A stretch of 24,198 bases of DNA from Firmicutes bacterium AF25-13AC (GTDB taxonomy: Bacteria; Bacillota; Clostridia; Lachnospirales; Lachnospiraceae). Shown piece after piece: positions 4,766 through 13,230 of the stretch. Position numbers and translations under genes: made by a program. Location: assembly GCA_003478935.1 (NCBI GenBank), contig QUFP01000049.1:1-24198 (forward strand). The letters run 5' to 3'. The notes beneath the pieces were generated by a model that saw only the letters and a list, made by a program, of their open reading frames with translations, was not told the origin of the DNA and did not search any database. Within the stretch, counting starts at the first letter, position 1. Each line of letters opens with the position of its first letter.

Positions 4766-7053
4766 ATGATAGCAAAAGGAGTTTTAACGATAACACTTTG
4801 TTCTGATTTATGTGCAGGGTCAGGATATGCATATGCTGGAGTAATAGATAGCGATATTTGTTATGATGATTTTGGGCTGCCATATATACCAGCAAAGCGC
4901 CTAAAGGGATGTATGAGAGAGTCTGCACAGTCGATTTTATATGATTTTATCAGTCAGGAAGATGTGGATAAACTGTTTGGTGCCGCTGGGGAAAAATCAT
5001 GTGGACTTTTGGCTATTAATAATGCAAGAATTACAAACTATGATAAAATAGTAGAAGAATTAAAAGCATTAAAGAAAAATGGTAGTGAAGTAGTAGCATA
5101 TTCGAGTCAGCAAGAAATTTTAAATCAGTTTACACAGATAAAAGCACAGACGAGTATTGATGAAAATGGTGTTGCAGATGACAATACACTTCGCTACACA
5201 CGTGTTGTAAAACAATATTCTCCGATTACAAATAAGCCGTTGGTGTTTGAGACAGAAATCACGCTTATGCAAGCAACAACAGATCTAGAAGAAATATTGA
5301 AAAAAATAGCCTTGGCAACAAGGAATATTGGAATGCATCGAAATCGTGGAATGGGTAGCGTTACATGTAAGCTCGTTTTTGATAAAGAAATAGAAGAAAA
5401 TACAATAAAAAGTAGCGCAATAGAAAATAAGAAAACACAAGAAGAATCCCAGTGGGTGGTACTTTCGTATCAACTAAAAAATAGCCAACCGTTAATGCTT
5501 GGAAGTAATGATGATCAGGCATCAGAAACTTGCATCCGGGGGCAGAGAGTACTTGGCGTACTAGCAGGAACATACCTTGCATCAAAAGAAACTAGTGCGC
5601 AGGATCAGACATTTGTGGATTTATTTTTAGCGGGACAGGCTATATTTACAAATCTAGTTCCCTATAAAAATGGACAAGCTTATTATCCAGCGCCATTATT
5701 TTTAAATCAGCTAAAAAAGACAAAAAAAATCGTAAATACGCAATTTAGTTATACAGGGGATGCAAATGAAGAATATGATCCGAGCAATGGAAATCAGCCT
5801 AAAAAATTAAAAGGAAAATATGTATTTTTCGATGATAAGAATCGTGCCGATATTGCCGAAGTAGAACAGACGATGATTTACCATCACAGTCACTATAAAA
5901 AGAATGCAGATGGGGTAGAGGGAATTTTATATACGCAATCGGCAGTTCAGGAAAATCAGTGCTATACAGGTCAGGTCTATGTGAAAGAGCAATATGCTTC
6001 TGTTGTAAAGGACTTGCTGGAAAAAAGTGAATTTTGTTTTGGCCGTTCAAGAAGTGCACAGTATGGAAAATGTGTTTTATTAAACAAGATAGAAAATAAA
6101 AATATAGAAAAAGTCTTCTTTAATGGCAAAAAGGGACAGACAGTAATGGTTACATTATTGTCTGATGGAATCTTTCAGTCAACAAAAGGCACTGGATATT
6201 CAATTTATTACGATGATTTGCAAAAAGCAGTTGCAGAAGAATTAGGCATTGAGGCCGACCAAACAGAACAAGAGAAGTTTCACTCAATGATTCAAACAAA
6301 AGAATTGAATGGATATCAGACAATGTGGAATTTACATAAACAAACAGTTCCGGCGGTGGCAGCAGGAAGTGTATTTGTTTATAGATTGCAGAGTGATATC
6401 AAGATTACGAAGAGATTTATCGGAGAAAAAAATCTGGAAGGATATGGTCAGATTTGTATTTTTGATTTGAATACGATGCAATATCGTGTAGAGAATAGCA
6501 CAGATGATAATAAGAAAAATACCGAAAAGAAAACGAATGAGCAAATGCAGATAGTAATAAAAGAAGAAGCGGTAAAGAAACTTGTTATCAATAACTTGGT
6601 GGAATCCATTAAGGAAAAGTTGAAGTTGAAAGCAGCAAAAGAAGCAACGAAAGAAAAACTTCGGCTTTCAGCGACAACAATTGGAAAGGCAACTTTGATG
6701 GTGCAGCAAAGTCTTGAAGAAAATAGAAACAATCGGGATCAGGCATTCTGTTCATTTGCAGCCAGAATTAAAGCAGTGAAGAGAGAGGCAGAGAGAACAG
6801 AGCTTCAAACTAAGGTATTGAGTTTGATCGCAAAGAACCAGGGAGAAGAATGGGTATTAGATGAGAAAAAGATTGAGGCCTATTCTATCAGGAAAACGAC
6901 AATCAGCAAATTAGTGATCAGCAAAATACGCTTACAATATTGAAGAAACTTGAACCTAATCAATATAGAGATTTGCTTTTAGATACTTGGGGTGGTTTCA
7001 TCATGGAGTATTTAACAGCGCAAAAATACCAGAAGAAGATGGAGGGCGAGTAA
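4766..7053 (+). CDS. csx10: Csx10, Cas7-Cas5-like RAMP with helical tail; apparent frameshift
   Basis: Csx10 is the type III-D RAMP that caps the crRNA tag. The start, SDLCAGSGYAYAGVIDSD followed by GLPYIPAKRLKG, is characteristic of the family. A Cas7-like part covers about residues 1-230, with the glycine loop RNIGMHRNRGMGS near 186-198. A second, Cas5-like RAMP part begins near 232 (LSYQLKNSQPLMLGS). From about 590 it is helical and basic, and may be a fused Cas11. As written, the frame ends at 6943 (725 aa). One missing base between 6877 and 6940, probably a T in TATTCTAT near 6883, would restore 762 aa ending TWGGFIMEYLTAQKYQKK at 7053, two bases before the next gene. Restoring it removes an otherwise odd 110-base gap. 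Confidence 0.88.
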
Positions 7054-7055
7054 CA

Positions 7056-8392
7056 ATGAAGATTCAGAAGAAGAGTTATTATTGCATTTCATTTCGATTG
7101 TCTTCTCCTCTTGCAGTAGGATCAGGTCAAAATGAAGAGACAGATAAAGATTTAATGAGAAATGGAAATAATGTTCCATATCTTCCAGCATCGGCAATTG
7201 CGGTGTAGCTCGAACATTATTTGATATAGAAGAATGCCGTAAATATTTTGGTGAGGTAATGGACTCGTCACGAGCGAAGCAGGCTCAGGAAAAAAGACAG
7301 AAAACATCAGCATCAAGCAGAATTCTGTTTTATGATGCCAATATTGATAAGGCAGATTTAGATAAATATCGTGTGAGTCGTCGTGACAGTGTAGCGCTTG
7401 ATGAATGGAAAACTGCAAAAGAAGGCGCAAAATTTGATATGGAAGTATTAGAGCCAGGTATTCGATTTGTGACTTATATGGAGCAGAATCTATATGAAGG
7501 CGATGAAGCAGTTGCAGAAAAAATTGCAGCAGCGTGGAAAGCGGGCGTATTTCGATTTGGTGGAAAAACAATGAGAGGATACGGAGAAATAACAGATGTA
7601 TCTGTAAAGAAAGTAATGTTCTGTTTGAGTAAAAAAACAGACAAAAATGTAGAGACAGACGAACTTGATATGGCGAAGTGGCTCGAATTTAATATGTACA
7701 ATGATGCTATGTGGGATAAGCAAACTGAGTGGACGGGAAGTAAATTGTATCAGTCAAATGAGTGTTGTATTGAACTTTCATTGAAACTAAAGGGAGCCAT
7801 TTCGATTCGAAGATATACAACAGGAACCGATGTTGGGAATGAACCAGATTTTGAACAACTCACAGTTTGTGGTGTAAATGGAAAGATACCAGTAATTCCA
7901 GGAACAACTTGGTGTGGCGCATTTCGAAGTCAAATACGAAAATTGATTCCAGGTATTGATGAATCGGATTTTGGAATTGTGTCGAATACAGAAAAGTCAA
8001 AATCTAAAATTCGATTTGGAGAAAGTAAACTTATAGGGGCCAAGGAAAAAATTCTGATGCATAATGCAATTGATCGATTTGATGGAGGAACAATTGATAC
8101 TGCATTATTTAAAGAGCGTACTTATTATGGAGGAACAACCAAACTTACAATATCGTTTCAAACTGACATTTCGGATCAACTGCTAGAGGCATTGGCAGCA
8201 AGTATTGTTGATTTAAATTATGGTTTCCTTTCAGTTGGTGGTATGACTGGCGTAGGAAGAGGTATATTTGAAGTTGAGTTAGTAAATGAAACCAAATTAG
8301 AAACAGATGAAAAGCTTGAAGTACAAGCAGCGAAACAGTATAAGCAGATTACAGCGATTCTTATGAATCTGAAGGGAGAATGTCATGGATGA
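7056..8392 (+). CDS. cas7: Double Cas7 (Csm3-like) backbone protein; apparent frameshift
   Basis: This backbone RAMP binds crRNA and cleaves target RNA. The ATG at 7056 follows GGAGGG located inside the end of csx10. The first Cas7 unit has SSPLAVGSGQ, PYLPASAIAG, then RRDSVALDEWKTAKEGAKFD, the usual Csm3 pattern with candidate catalytic aspartates, and the glycine loop GGKTMRGYGEI. The second unit has VIPGTTWCGAFRS, HNAIDRFDGGTIDTALF and GGMTGVGRGIF. Two units in one chain match the Cas7-2x protein of III-Dv systems. The frame breaks at 7202-7204, where TAG follows GCGGTG; one extra G (GCGGGTGTAGCT) gives an unbroken 445-aa protein. The 3-prime end overlaps csx19 by eight bases. Confidence 0.88.
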
Positions 8393-8870
8393 GAAAAAAC
8401 AAGGCATTTGGGAGCAATGGAGAGAAGAAACCAAGCAAATGGAAGGGTATGTACTTGCGGAATTAACAGATTGTTATATTGTTGATAGTTGGCCGCTATT
8501 GCGAACACCAGAACTTTTGGAAAATCAGATAAATAAGGTGTTGGAAGTTCGTGTTTTTAATAAAGAAAGAGAAGTAAAGTTGTTTCGAGGAGATATTGGT
8601 AGAGAGTTTAGAATGCGCATTCTTGATGAAAAAGGTAAGAATGTCGAATACTATGACGAGGAACAGTATTTAGATATTGATACAAAACGATCAGCTAAGC
8701 TATTTAATGATACGCATGAAGTTTATGCAACTGGAGGTGGACGATACTATTTACCATTGACGAGTATGGAAGATGCAAAAATAGTGATTCGTTACCACTT
8801 TGGAAAATACGAGGACTCTGGACAGGCACGAATAGAGGATTGGCGAGCAGTGGAGCTAAAGGAGGGATAA
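8385..8870 (+). CDS. csx19: Csx19-like type III-D subunit, 161 aa
   Basis: Csx19 is a small subunit found only in type III-D complexes, where it helps hold Cas10 and the Cas7 backbone. Features that fit are the length, the EVRVFNKEREVKLFRGDIG segment (about residues 55-73), ATGGGRYYLPL (about 117-127) and the closing GQARIEDWRAVEL. I recognise these from memory of the family, without an alignment. No catalytic motif or membrane segment is seen. It overlaps the double cas7 by eight bases and ends three bases before the next gene, so the three are translated together. The same neighbours (Csx10, Cas7-2x, TIGR03986-type RAMP) support the call. Confidence 0.75.
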   Translation: MDEKKQGIWEQWREETKQMEGYVLAELTDCYIVDSWPLLRTPELLENQINKVLEVRVFNKEREVKLFRGDIGREFRMRILDEKGKNVEYYDEEQYLDIDTKRSAKLFNDTHEVYATGGGRYYLPLTSMEDAKIVIRYHFGKYEDSGQARIEDWRAVELKEG

Positions 8871-8873
8871 AAG

Positions 8874-10832
8874 ATGCCGAGATATGAGTATATTCAATCA
8901 ACAAGAGAAAAGTTTGTAAATCCGTATACATTTGTTCCAGTGGATTTTGGAAAAAAAGAAACAAAGGATATAAATGCAGTAGTTAGCGAAGCATCAGAAC
9001 TTTTAACTGGTATGATGAAATGCACAATTTATGCGAAGACACCATTGGCTATTCCAGATATTTCATCAGAAAATATAGAAAATGAGCATTCAAGTTATAG
9101 TTTTGAGTCAACACCAGATGGACAATATATGATACCGGCTTCTTCACTGCGTGGAATGATCCGTAGTGTTTATGAAACTGCGACAAATTCTTGCTTTTCT
9201 ACATTAAAAGAGAATACGCTGTTAAATGCAAGAAAAAGTGGAAGTGCATTACAAGCGGGATTGCTTATGAATGAAAATGGGGAATGGAAATTGTATGAAG
9301 CTACGAGGTATATGTTAAGATTTTATGAAAAAGGAAAATTTCAAAAAAAAGTATCAGATTTGAATGTAGAAGTTTGGAAATGTCCGGCATATGAGATAAT
9401 CCGCAATCAAAATGGAACATTTATGAAAATATTAGGCAAGAATGTTTATTCAGGTGAAAAAGTGCATTTTTTGCCATTAAAGGATAGCGCTGATAATGAA
9501 ATCCAATATAAAAAGATAGTGAAAAATGGTATTCAGGAATGTGCAGTAGTGGCAAAAGAAATACTTCCGTATGGTGGAAAAGAAGGTTATCTAGTGTTAG
9601 GCGAAAGTATGAGTAATAAACATCATGAGAGCATATTTGAAAAAAAAGAAAGAAAAAAACTTTCGAATATTGTCATACAAAGGGCGATGGAGGGATTGGA
9701 TGAAACTGTAAAGGTGTATCGTTCTAATATAAATAGAATGTATGAAGGAAAGAAACACTGTGGGTATCCTGAATATGAACGTATGAAGGATCGTGGTTGC
9801 ATTCCAGTATGGTATTTGGAAGAAGGACGAGGCATTATTTTTAGTTTGGCGGCAATGGGAAGAATTTCTTTTCAGAAAACTTTAAATCAACATATCAATC
9901 AGAAGCAGCCATGTCAAAGTAGGGAAAAGATGTGTAAGGCATGTCTTTTATTAGGAATGGCTCAGAAAGATGCTGCAGTAGGTGGGCGGATTCGCTTTAC
10001 GGATGCAATTATGCAAAACTCAGAAAAAATGGGCAAAGAAATGATTCCATTGGCAGAGTTAGGTACACCAAGACCATCCTATATGCCATTTTATTCAACT
10101 ATGAAAGCACCGCATGATTCCGAGGTCAAATTTAAAATACCAAATTATGATACCCAAGGAGTTACAATTCGAGGAAGAAAATATTATTGGCATTCAAAGG
10201 ATTTTAAAGAGATTAATCAAAATGCTCCATCAATAGGACCTGATGCAAAACGCAATGCGAGCATGCAGGTGGCAGATATTGGAAGCAAATTTGTGTTTGA
10301 GTTATATTTTGATCGTATCACACTACAGGAATTACGAGAGTTAGTGTGGACTCTTAATTTCTGGGAAAATAAAGCAGATGGAAAGATGTGCCATAAAATT
10401 GGTCACGGAAAGCCAATTGGTCTTGGGAGTGTCAAGATAGTGGTGGATCAAATTATGTGTAGAAGTTTTTCTGAGGAGAATGGGTATGAAATAAAAGAAG
10501 GCGAAGACTTGATTGATTATTCGAGTGAGGAGCCATTTAATGATTCAAATGATAGAGTTAGGACAATTGCGTCACTAAAGCGAATTTGCAATTTTAACAA
10601 TGCAATGAAAACCAGGTATCCTTATATTGCAAATCCCAATAATGTTTATATTCGTTCTGATGATAAAAATGCTTTGGCTAGTCACCATTGGTTTGGAGAA
10701 AATAAGAGTGCAAGAATGAGGGGACATGATCATCCAATGCAATTGTTACCGGATGTATTGAAGGCACAACAGGATCTAACAGCTTATGATATTGCAGAAC
10801 AGGATAACAGGCAATATAGATCAAGAAGATGA
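8874..10832 (+). CDS. TIGR03986-type RAMP, Cas7 with large insertion, 652 aa
   Basis: A long RAMP of type III-D operons, in III-Dv described as the Cas7 subunit with an insertion. The N-terminus has FVNPYTFVPVDF (residues 14-25), the hallmark of this family. A Cas7-like start follows with MIPASSLRGMIRS (near 97-109). A large insertion fills the middle. C347, C354 and C357 (with MCKACLLLG) form a likely zinc site. PLAELGTPRPSYMPFYS lies near 395-411 and a glycine loop, IGHGKPIGLGSV, near 510. The length is normal for the family. It likely forms part of the backbone and one RNA cleavage position. It starts three bases after csx19 with its ribosome site (GGAGGG) in the csx19 end, and is followed 24 bases later by the CARF-HEPN gene. 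Confidence 0.85.
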   Translation: MPRYEYIQSTREKFVNPYTFVPVDFGKKETKDINAVVSEASELLTGMMKCTIYAKTPLAIPDISSENIENEHSSYSFESTPDGQYMIPASSLRGMIRSVYETATNSCFSTLKENTLLNARKSGSALQAGLLMNENGEWKLYEATRYMLRFYEKGKFQKKVSDLNVEVWKCPAYEIIRNQNGTFMKILGKNVYSGEKVHFLPLKDSADNEIQYKKIVKNGIQECAVVAKEILPYGGKEGYLVLGESMSNKHHESIFEKKERKKLSNIVIQRAMEGLDETVKVYRSNINRMYEGKKHCGYPEYERMKDRGCIPVWYLEEGRGIIFSLAAMGRISFQKTLNQHINQKQPCQSREKMCKACLLLGMAQKDAAVGGRIRFTDAIMQNSEKMGKEMIPLAELGTPRPSYMPFYSTMKAPHDSEVKFKIPNYDTQGVTIRGRKYYWHSKDFKEINQNAPSIGPDAKRNASMQVADIGSKFVFELYFDRITLQELRELVWTLNFWENKADGKMCHKIGHGKPIGLGSVKIVVDQIMCRSFSEENGYEIKEGEDLIDYSSEEPFNDSNDRVRTIASLKRICNFNNAMKTRYPYIANPNNVYIRSDDKNALASHHWFGENKSARMRGHDHPMQLLPDVLKAQQDLTAYDIAEQDNRQYRSRR

Positions 10833-10856
10833 AATGCGTAATTAAAGGAGAAAACT

Positions 10857-12926
10857 ATGTTTGTAAATTATACCAACCACCCCTCAGCCTCTTGGGGGGA
10901 AAAACAAACGAGTGAGGCAAAAAAATATGGGGAAATTGTGGATATGCAATTTCCTAACATTTCTCCACAGATGACGGTTCAGGAATTAATGAAACAGGCA
11001 AAAGAAGACGGTGATAATATAATAGCAACTGTTGAATGTGAAGAAAATAGTGCTGTCTTATGTCAAGGAGAATCAGTATTTACTTATATGCTAGTAAACT
11101 ATTTGCTAAATAAAAAGTTTAAAGCACCTCGTTGGCAGAGTGGAATTAGAAATTTAAAAATAGTAAGTGCAGTTTCTGAGAGAAAAGTTATTGAAATTGC
11201 AGAGGGTAATATTACACAGAAAAAATCAGAATTTTGTTTTGATGGCTTTCGAGAATATAGTGATGGTCGAAGTGTCGTGGATACTACAAAGTTACATCCA
11301 TCTAGTAACGAAAAAGAGTTTTCGAATTCCAAAGTGGTAATGAATGACAAAATTTTGATTACCCAGCTAGGTTTAGGTGGATACAAGAATACCAACTACA
11401 TATATCCAGACGGTAGTGATAGTAAGAAAACAGGTTATGCATTTGATGCAGTAATAGACAAAGAAAAGCCGAATAAATTATTGCTTATTGGGACAAGCGG
11501 TTCTGGATGGAGTGATGTGCTTGAGTGGTATAGTCTTGATCTGCCTAATGAGAAAAGAAAATGGGCAGATGAAATTGGAAAAAAAATAGCAGAGCATAAG
11601 AATACATTTTCTGATTGGAAAAGTATTGAAAATTTTATTAAAGAGGCGGCAAATTTTGAAATGGTAAAAATTGCTATTGTTGAGCCCGGTAGTACGCAGG
11701 AACAGTTAGAGAAGTATCCAGAAATCTTGCTGAATGCTTTCAAGAGTGTTGTGGACGAAAAACGAAATACAAAAATTATATTTGATATTTCAAATGGTTT
11801 TCGATCAATGCCGTTGTACATAACTATGTTTGTACGATATGCAGGACTCATCAATAGAAGTGAAATAGAATATTCTATGTATTATGGAATGTATGAGGCC
11901 AGTACAAATCAAGGAACACCGTTAGTTGATCTTTCGGCTGTATCTGAATTAACAGATTGGGTCAATGCAATCAGTGAATTTCAAGGACTTGGTAGTGTCA
12001 AGGGACTTTGCGAATGCTTGAATAGAGAGTATGGCAAGCAAAGCGATCAAGCAAAGCAAAAACAAATAAAATATGTGATCCGCCAATTTGAACAGTTTGA
12101 TTGTGCTTGGAATGTGAATAATCTATATTATTTGGAAAATGGAATTAAGCAAATATCTACTTTGGATACAAAAGAGCTTCCTGTCTCTGAAACGGCAAAA
12201 TTAATGTTGAATAGTTTAAGAAACGAGTTTTCTAGACGATTTAAGAAGAAGGAAAAATACAATTATTCGTGGCTTCTAATTCGTTTATCAGAGTTGTTTA
12301 CTGAACAGGGAAGATATGGAGTGGCAGCAGTTGCTTTTCAGGAGGGCTTTGTGACTTACATAATGGAACGTTATGTAAAAGAGAAAATCTTGCAACAATT
12401 AAGATTAAATTCAGAAAAATACGAAAAAGAGTGTATTCATAACTATCACAGGAGAACGCTAGTAAAAAAATATTGGGAAATGAAAATGGGAACTCACAAA
12501 AAGGAATGTGAGATAGAAGAAATTGATGAATTTTGGGAAAACTATTCAACGATAAAAAGAAAGATCCGAAATGTAGAATCCCATATTGTATACATAGAGG
12601 AAGACCTACCAGAATCGGAAGAAATTGAAAAATGGTTGAGAAGTGTCCAGAATATAATGAAAAAAGATCTAAAGTCAGAAGAAAAAATTGGATTTGATGA
12701 GGTATTTTCAGATTTTGTTTTGGAGGATGTAGTTGAATCTAAAAAATTTTTGAAGGGTGAAGAAAACGGCAAATGGAATCTGTTAGATGAAAAGTGTCTA
12801 GAACGCGAGAAAAAGAAAAGGGTAAAAACAACTTTAGAAAATGCTAATATTTCGTTAGAAAGGTACAGAAACTTCAAAAACAGTTACTGCTTGTTCAAAA
12901 AAAATATAATGAAGGATCTGATTTGA
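10857..12926 (+). CDS. CARF-HEPN ribonuclease (Csx1/Csm6 group) with extra N-terminal domain
   Basis: Proteins of this group sense cyclic oligoadenylate through CARF and cut RNA with HEPN. The CARF part (about 162-370) has KILITQLGLGGYKNTNYIYP (165-184), the TM1812-like opening, GTSGSGWSDV and DISNGFRSMPLY near 310-321. The HEPN part is in the helical C-terminal third and carries R571-N-V-E-S-H576, an R-x4-H catalytic motif. At 689 residues it is longer than most relatives because about 135 residues precede the CARF. That part begins NYTNHPSASWGEKQ and has AVLCQGES and AVSERKV, like a small Rossmann-type domain; I cannot name its family. The gene is in the effector operon, 24 bases after the TIGR03986-type RAMP, fitting a dormancy or abortive-infection output. 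Confidence 0.85.
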   Translation: MFVNYTNHPSASWGEKQTSEAKKYGEIVDMQFPNISPQMTVQELMKQAKEDGDNIIATVECEENSAVLCQGESVFTYMLVNYLLNKKFKAPRWQSGIRNLKIVSAVSERKVIEIAEGNITQKKSEFCFDGFREYSDGRSVVDTTKLHPSSNEKEFSNSKVVMNDKILITQLGLGGYKNTNYIYPDGSDSKKTGYAFDAVIDKEKPNKLLLIGTSGSGWSDVLEWYSLDLPNEKRKWADEIGKKIAEHKNTFSDWKSIENFIKEAANFEMVKIAIVEPGSTQEQLEKYPEILLNAFKSVVDEKRNTKIIFDISNGFRSMPLYITMFVRYAGLINRSEIEYSMYYGMYEASTNQGTPLVDLSAVSELTDWVNAISEFQGLGSVKGLCECLNREYGKQSDQAKQKQIKYVIRQFEQFDCAWNVNNLYYLENGIKQISTLDTKELPVSETAKLMLNSLRNEFSRRFKKKEKYNYSWLLIRLSELFTEQGRYGVAAVAFQEGFVTYIMERYVKEKILQQLRLNSEKYEKECIHNYHRRTLVKKYWEMKMGTHKKECEIEEIDEFWENYSTIKRKIRNVESHIVYIEEDLPESEEIEKWLRSVQNIMKKDLKSEEKIGFDEVFSDFVLEDVVESKKFLKGEENGKWNLLDEKCLEREKKKRVKTTLENANISLERYRNFKNSYCLFKKNIMKDLI

Positions 12927-13153
12927 GCATGAAGGATTTAGAATTAGTGCCGATGGTAAAACAGTTGGTTCAACTATGGAAAAATTCTGGTTTATCAGGA
13001 GAAAAAAAGAATCAAGAGATATCGGAAGGTGATTTAATTGAATATATGAAGACAAGGACAAAAAAAGGCATTCGGAAAACTGGCTTTGAGCGCTTGGAGA
13101 GTGTATTACGCAATAATCTCACAGATCTTTTGTTTGATGTACTGACGAACTAA
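12923..13153 (+). CDS. Small unknown protein, 76 aa, last gene of the cas operon
   Basis: Not recognised. A TTG at 12923 overlaps the previous stop (TTGA) with AAGGA six bases upstream; ATG at 12929 is the alternative, with 12-base spacing, and gives 74 residues. The protein is short, helical and mixed in charge: VPMVKQLVQLWKNSG, then EISEGDLIEYMKTRTKKGIR and a hydrophobic end, NNLTDLLFDVL. There is no catalytic or metal motif. Overlap with the CARF-HEPN gene suggests matched production, and it could bind or restrain that nuclease, or act as a small complex subunit. A terminator follows 12 bases after the stop. Confidence 0.65.
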   Translation: MSMKDLELVPMVKQLVQLWKNSGLSGEKKNQEISEGDLIEYMKTRTKKGIRKTGFERLESVLRNNLTDLLFDVLTN

Positions 13154-13164
13154 AAATAAGTAAA

Positions 13165-13195
13165 TGCCCTCGTAAATTTACGGGGGCAAAATTTT
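13165..13195 (+). terminator. Terminator at the end of the type III-D operon
   Basis: TGCCCTCGTAAA (13165-13176) pairs with TTTACGGGGGCA (13177-13188) with one G-U pair, followed by AAATTTTA. The T-run is modest, so some read-through into the gene at 13231 is likely, especially as I see no clear promoter between them. Confidence 0.7.
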
Positions 13196-13230
13196 ATATA
13201 AAGGTTGCATTCTTATATTGGAGGAAAATT

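Noticed and set aside
6877..6945. Programmed -1 frameshifting in csx10
   Set aside because: No convincing X-XXY-YYZ slippery site in the right frame was found, and identical one-base losses in cas7 and ilvC point to sequence error.
13165..13188. Nine-base match (GAGGGCATT, minus strand) between the operon terminator and the CRISPR repeat
   Set aside because: The match is short, centred on the GC stem, and type III systems use no tracrRNA. Chance is the simpler reading.
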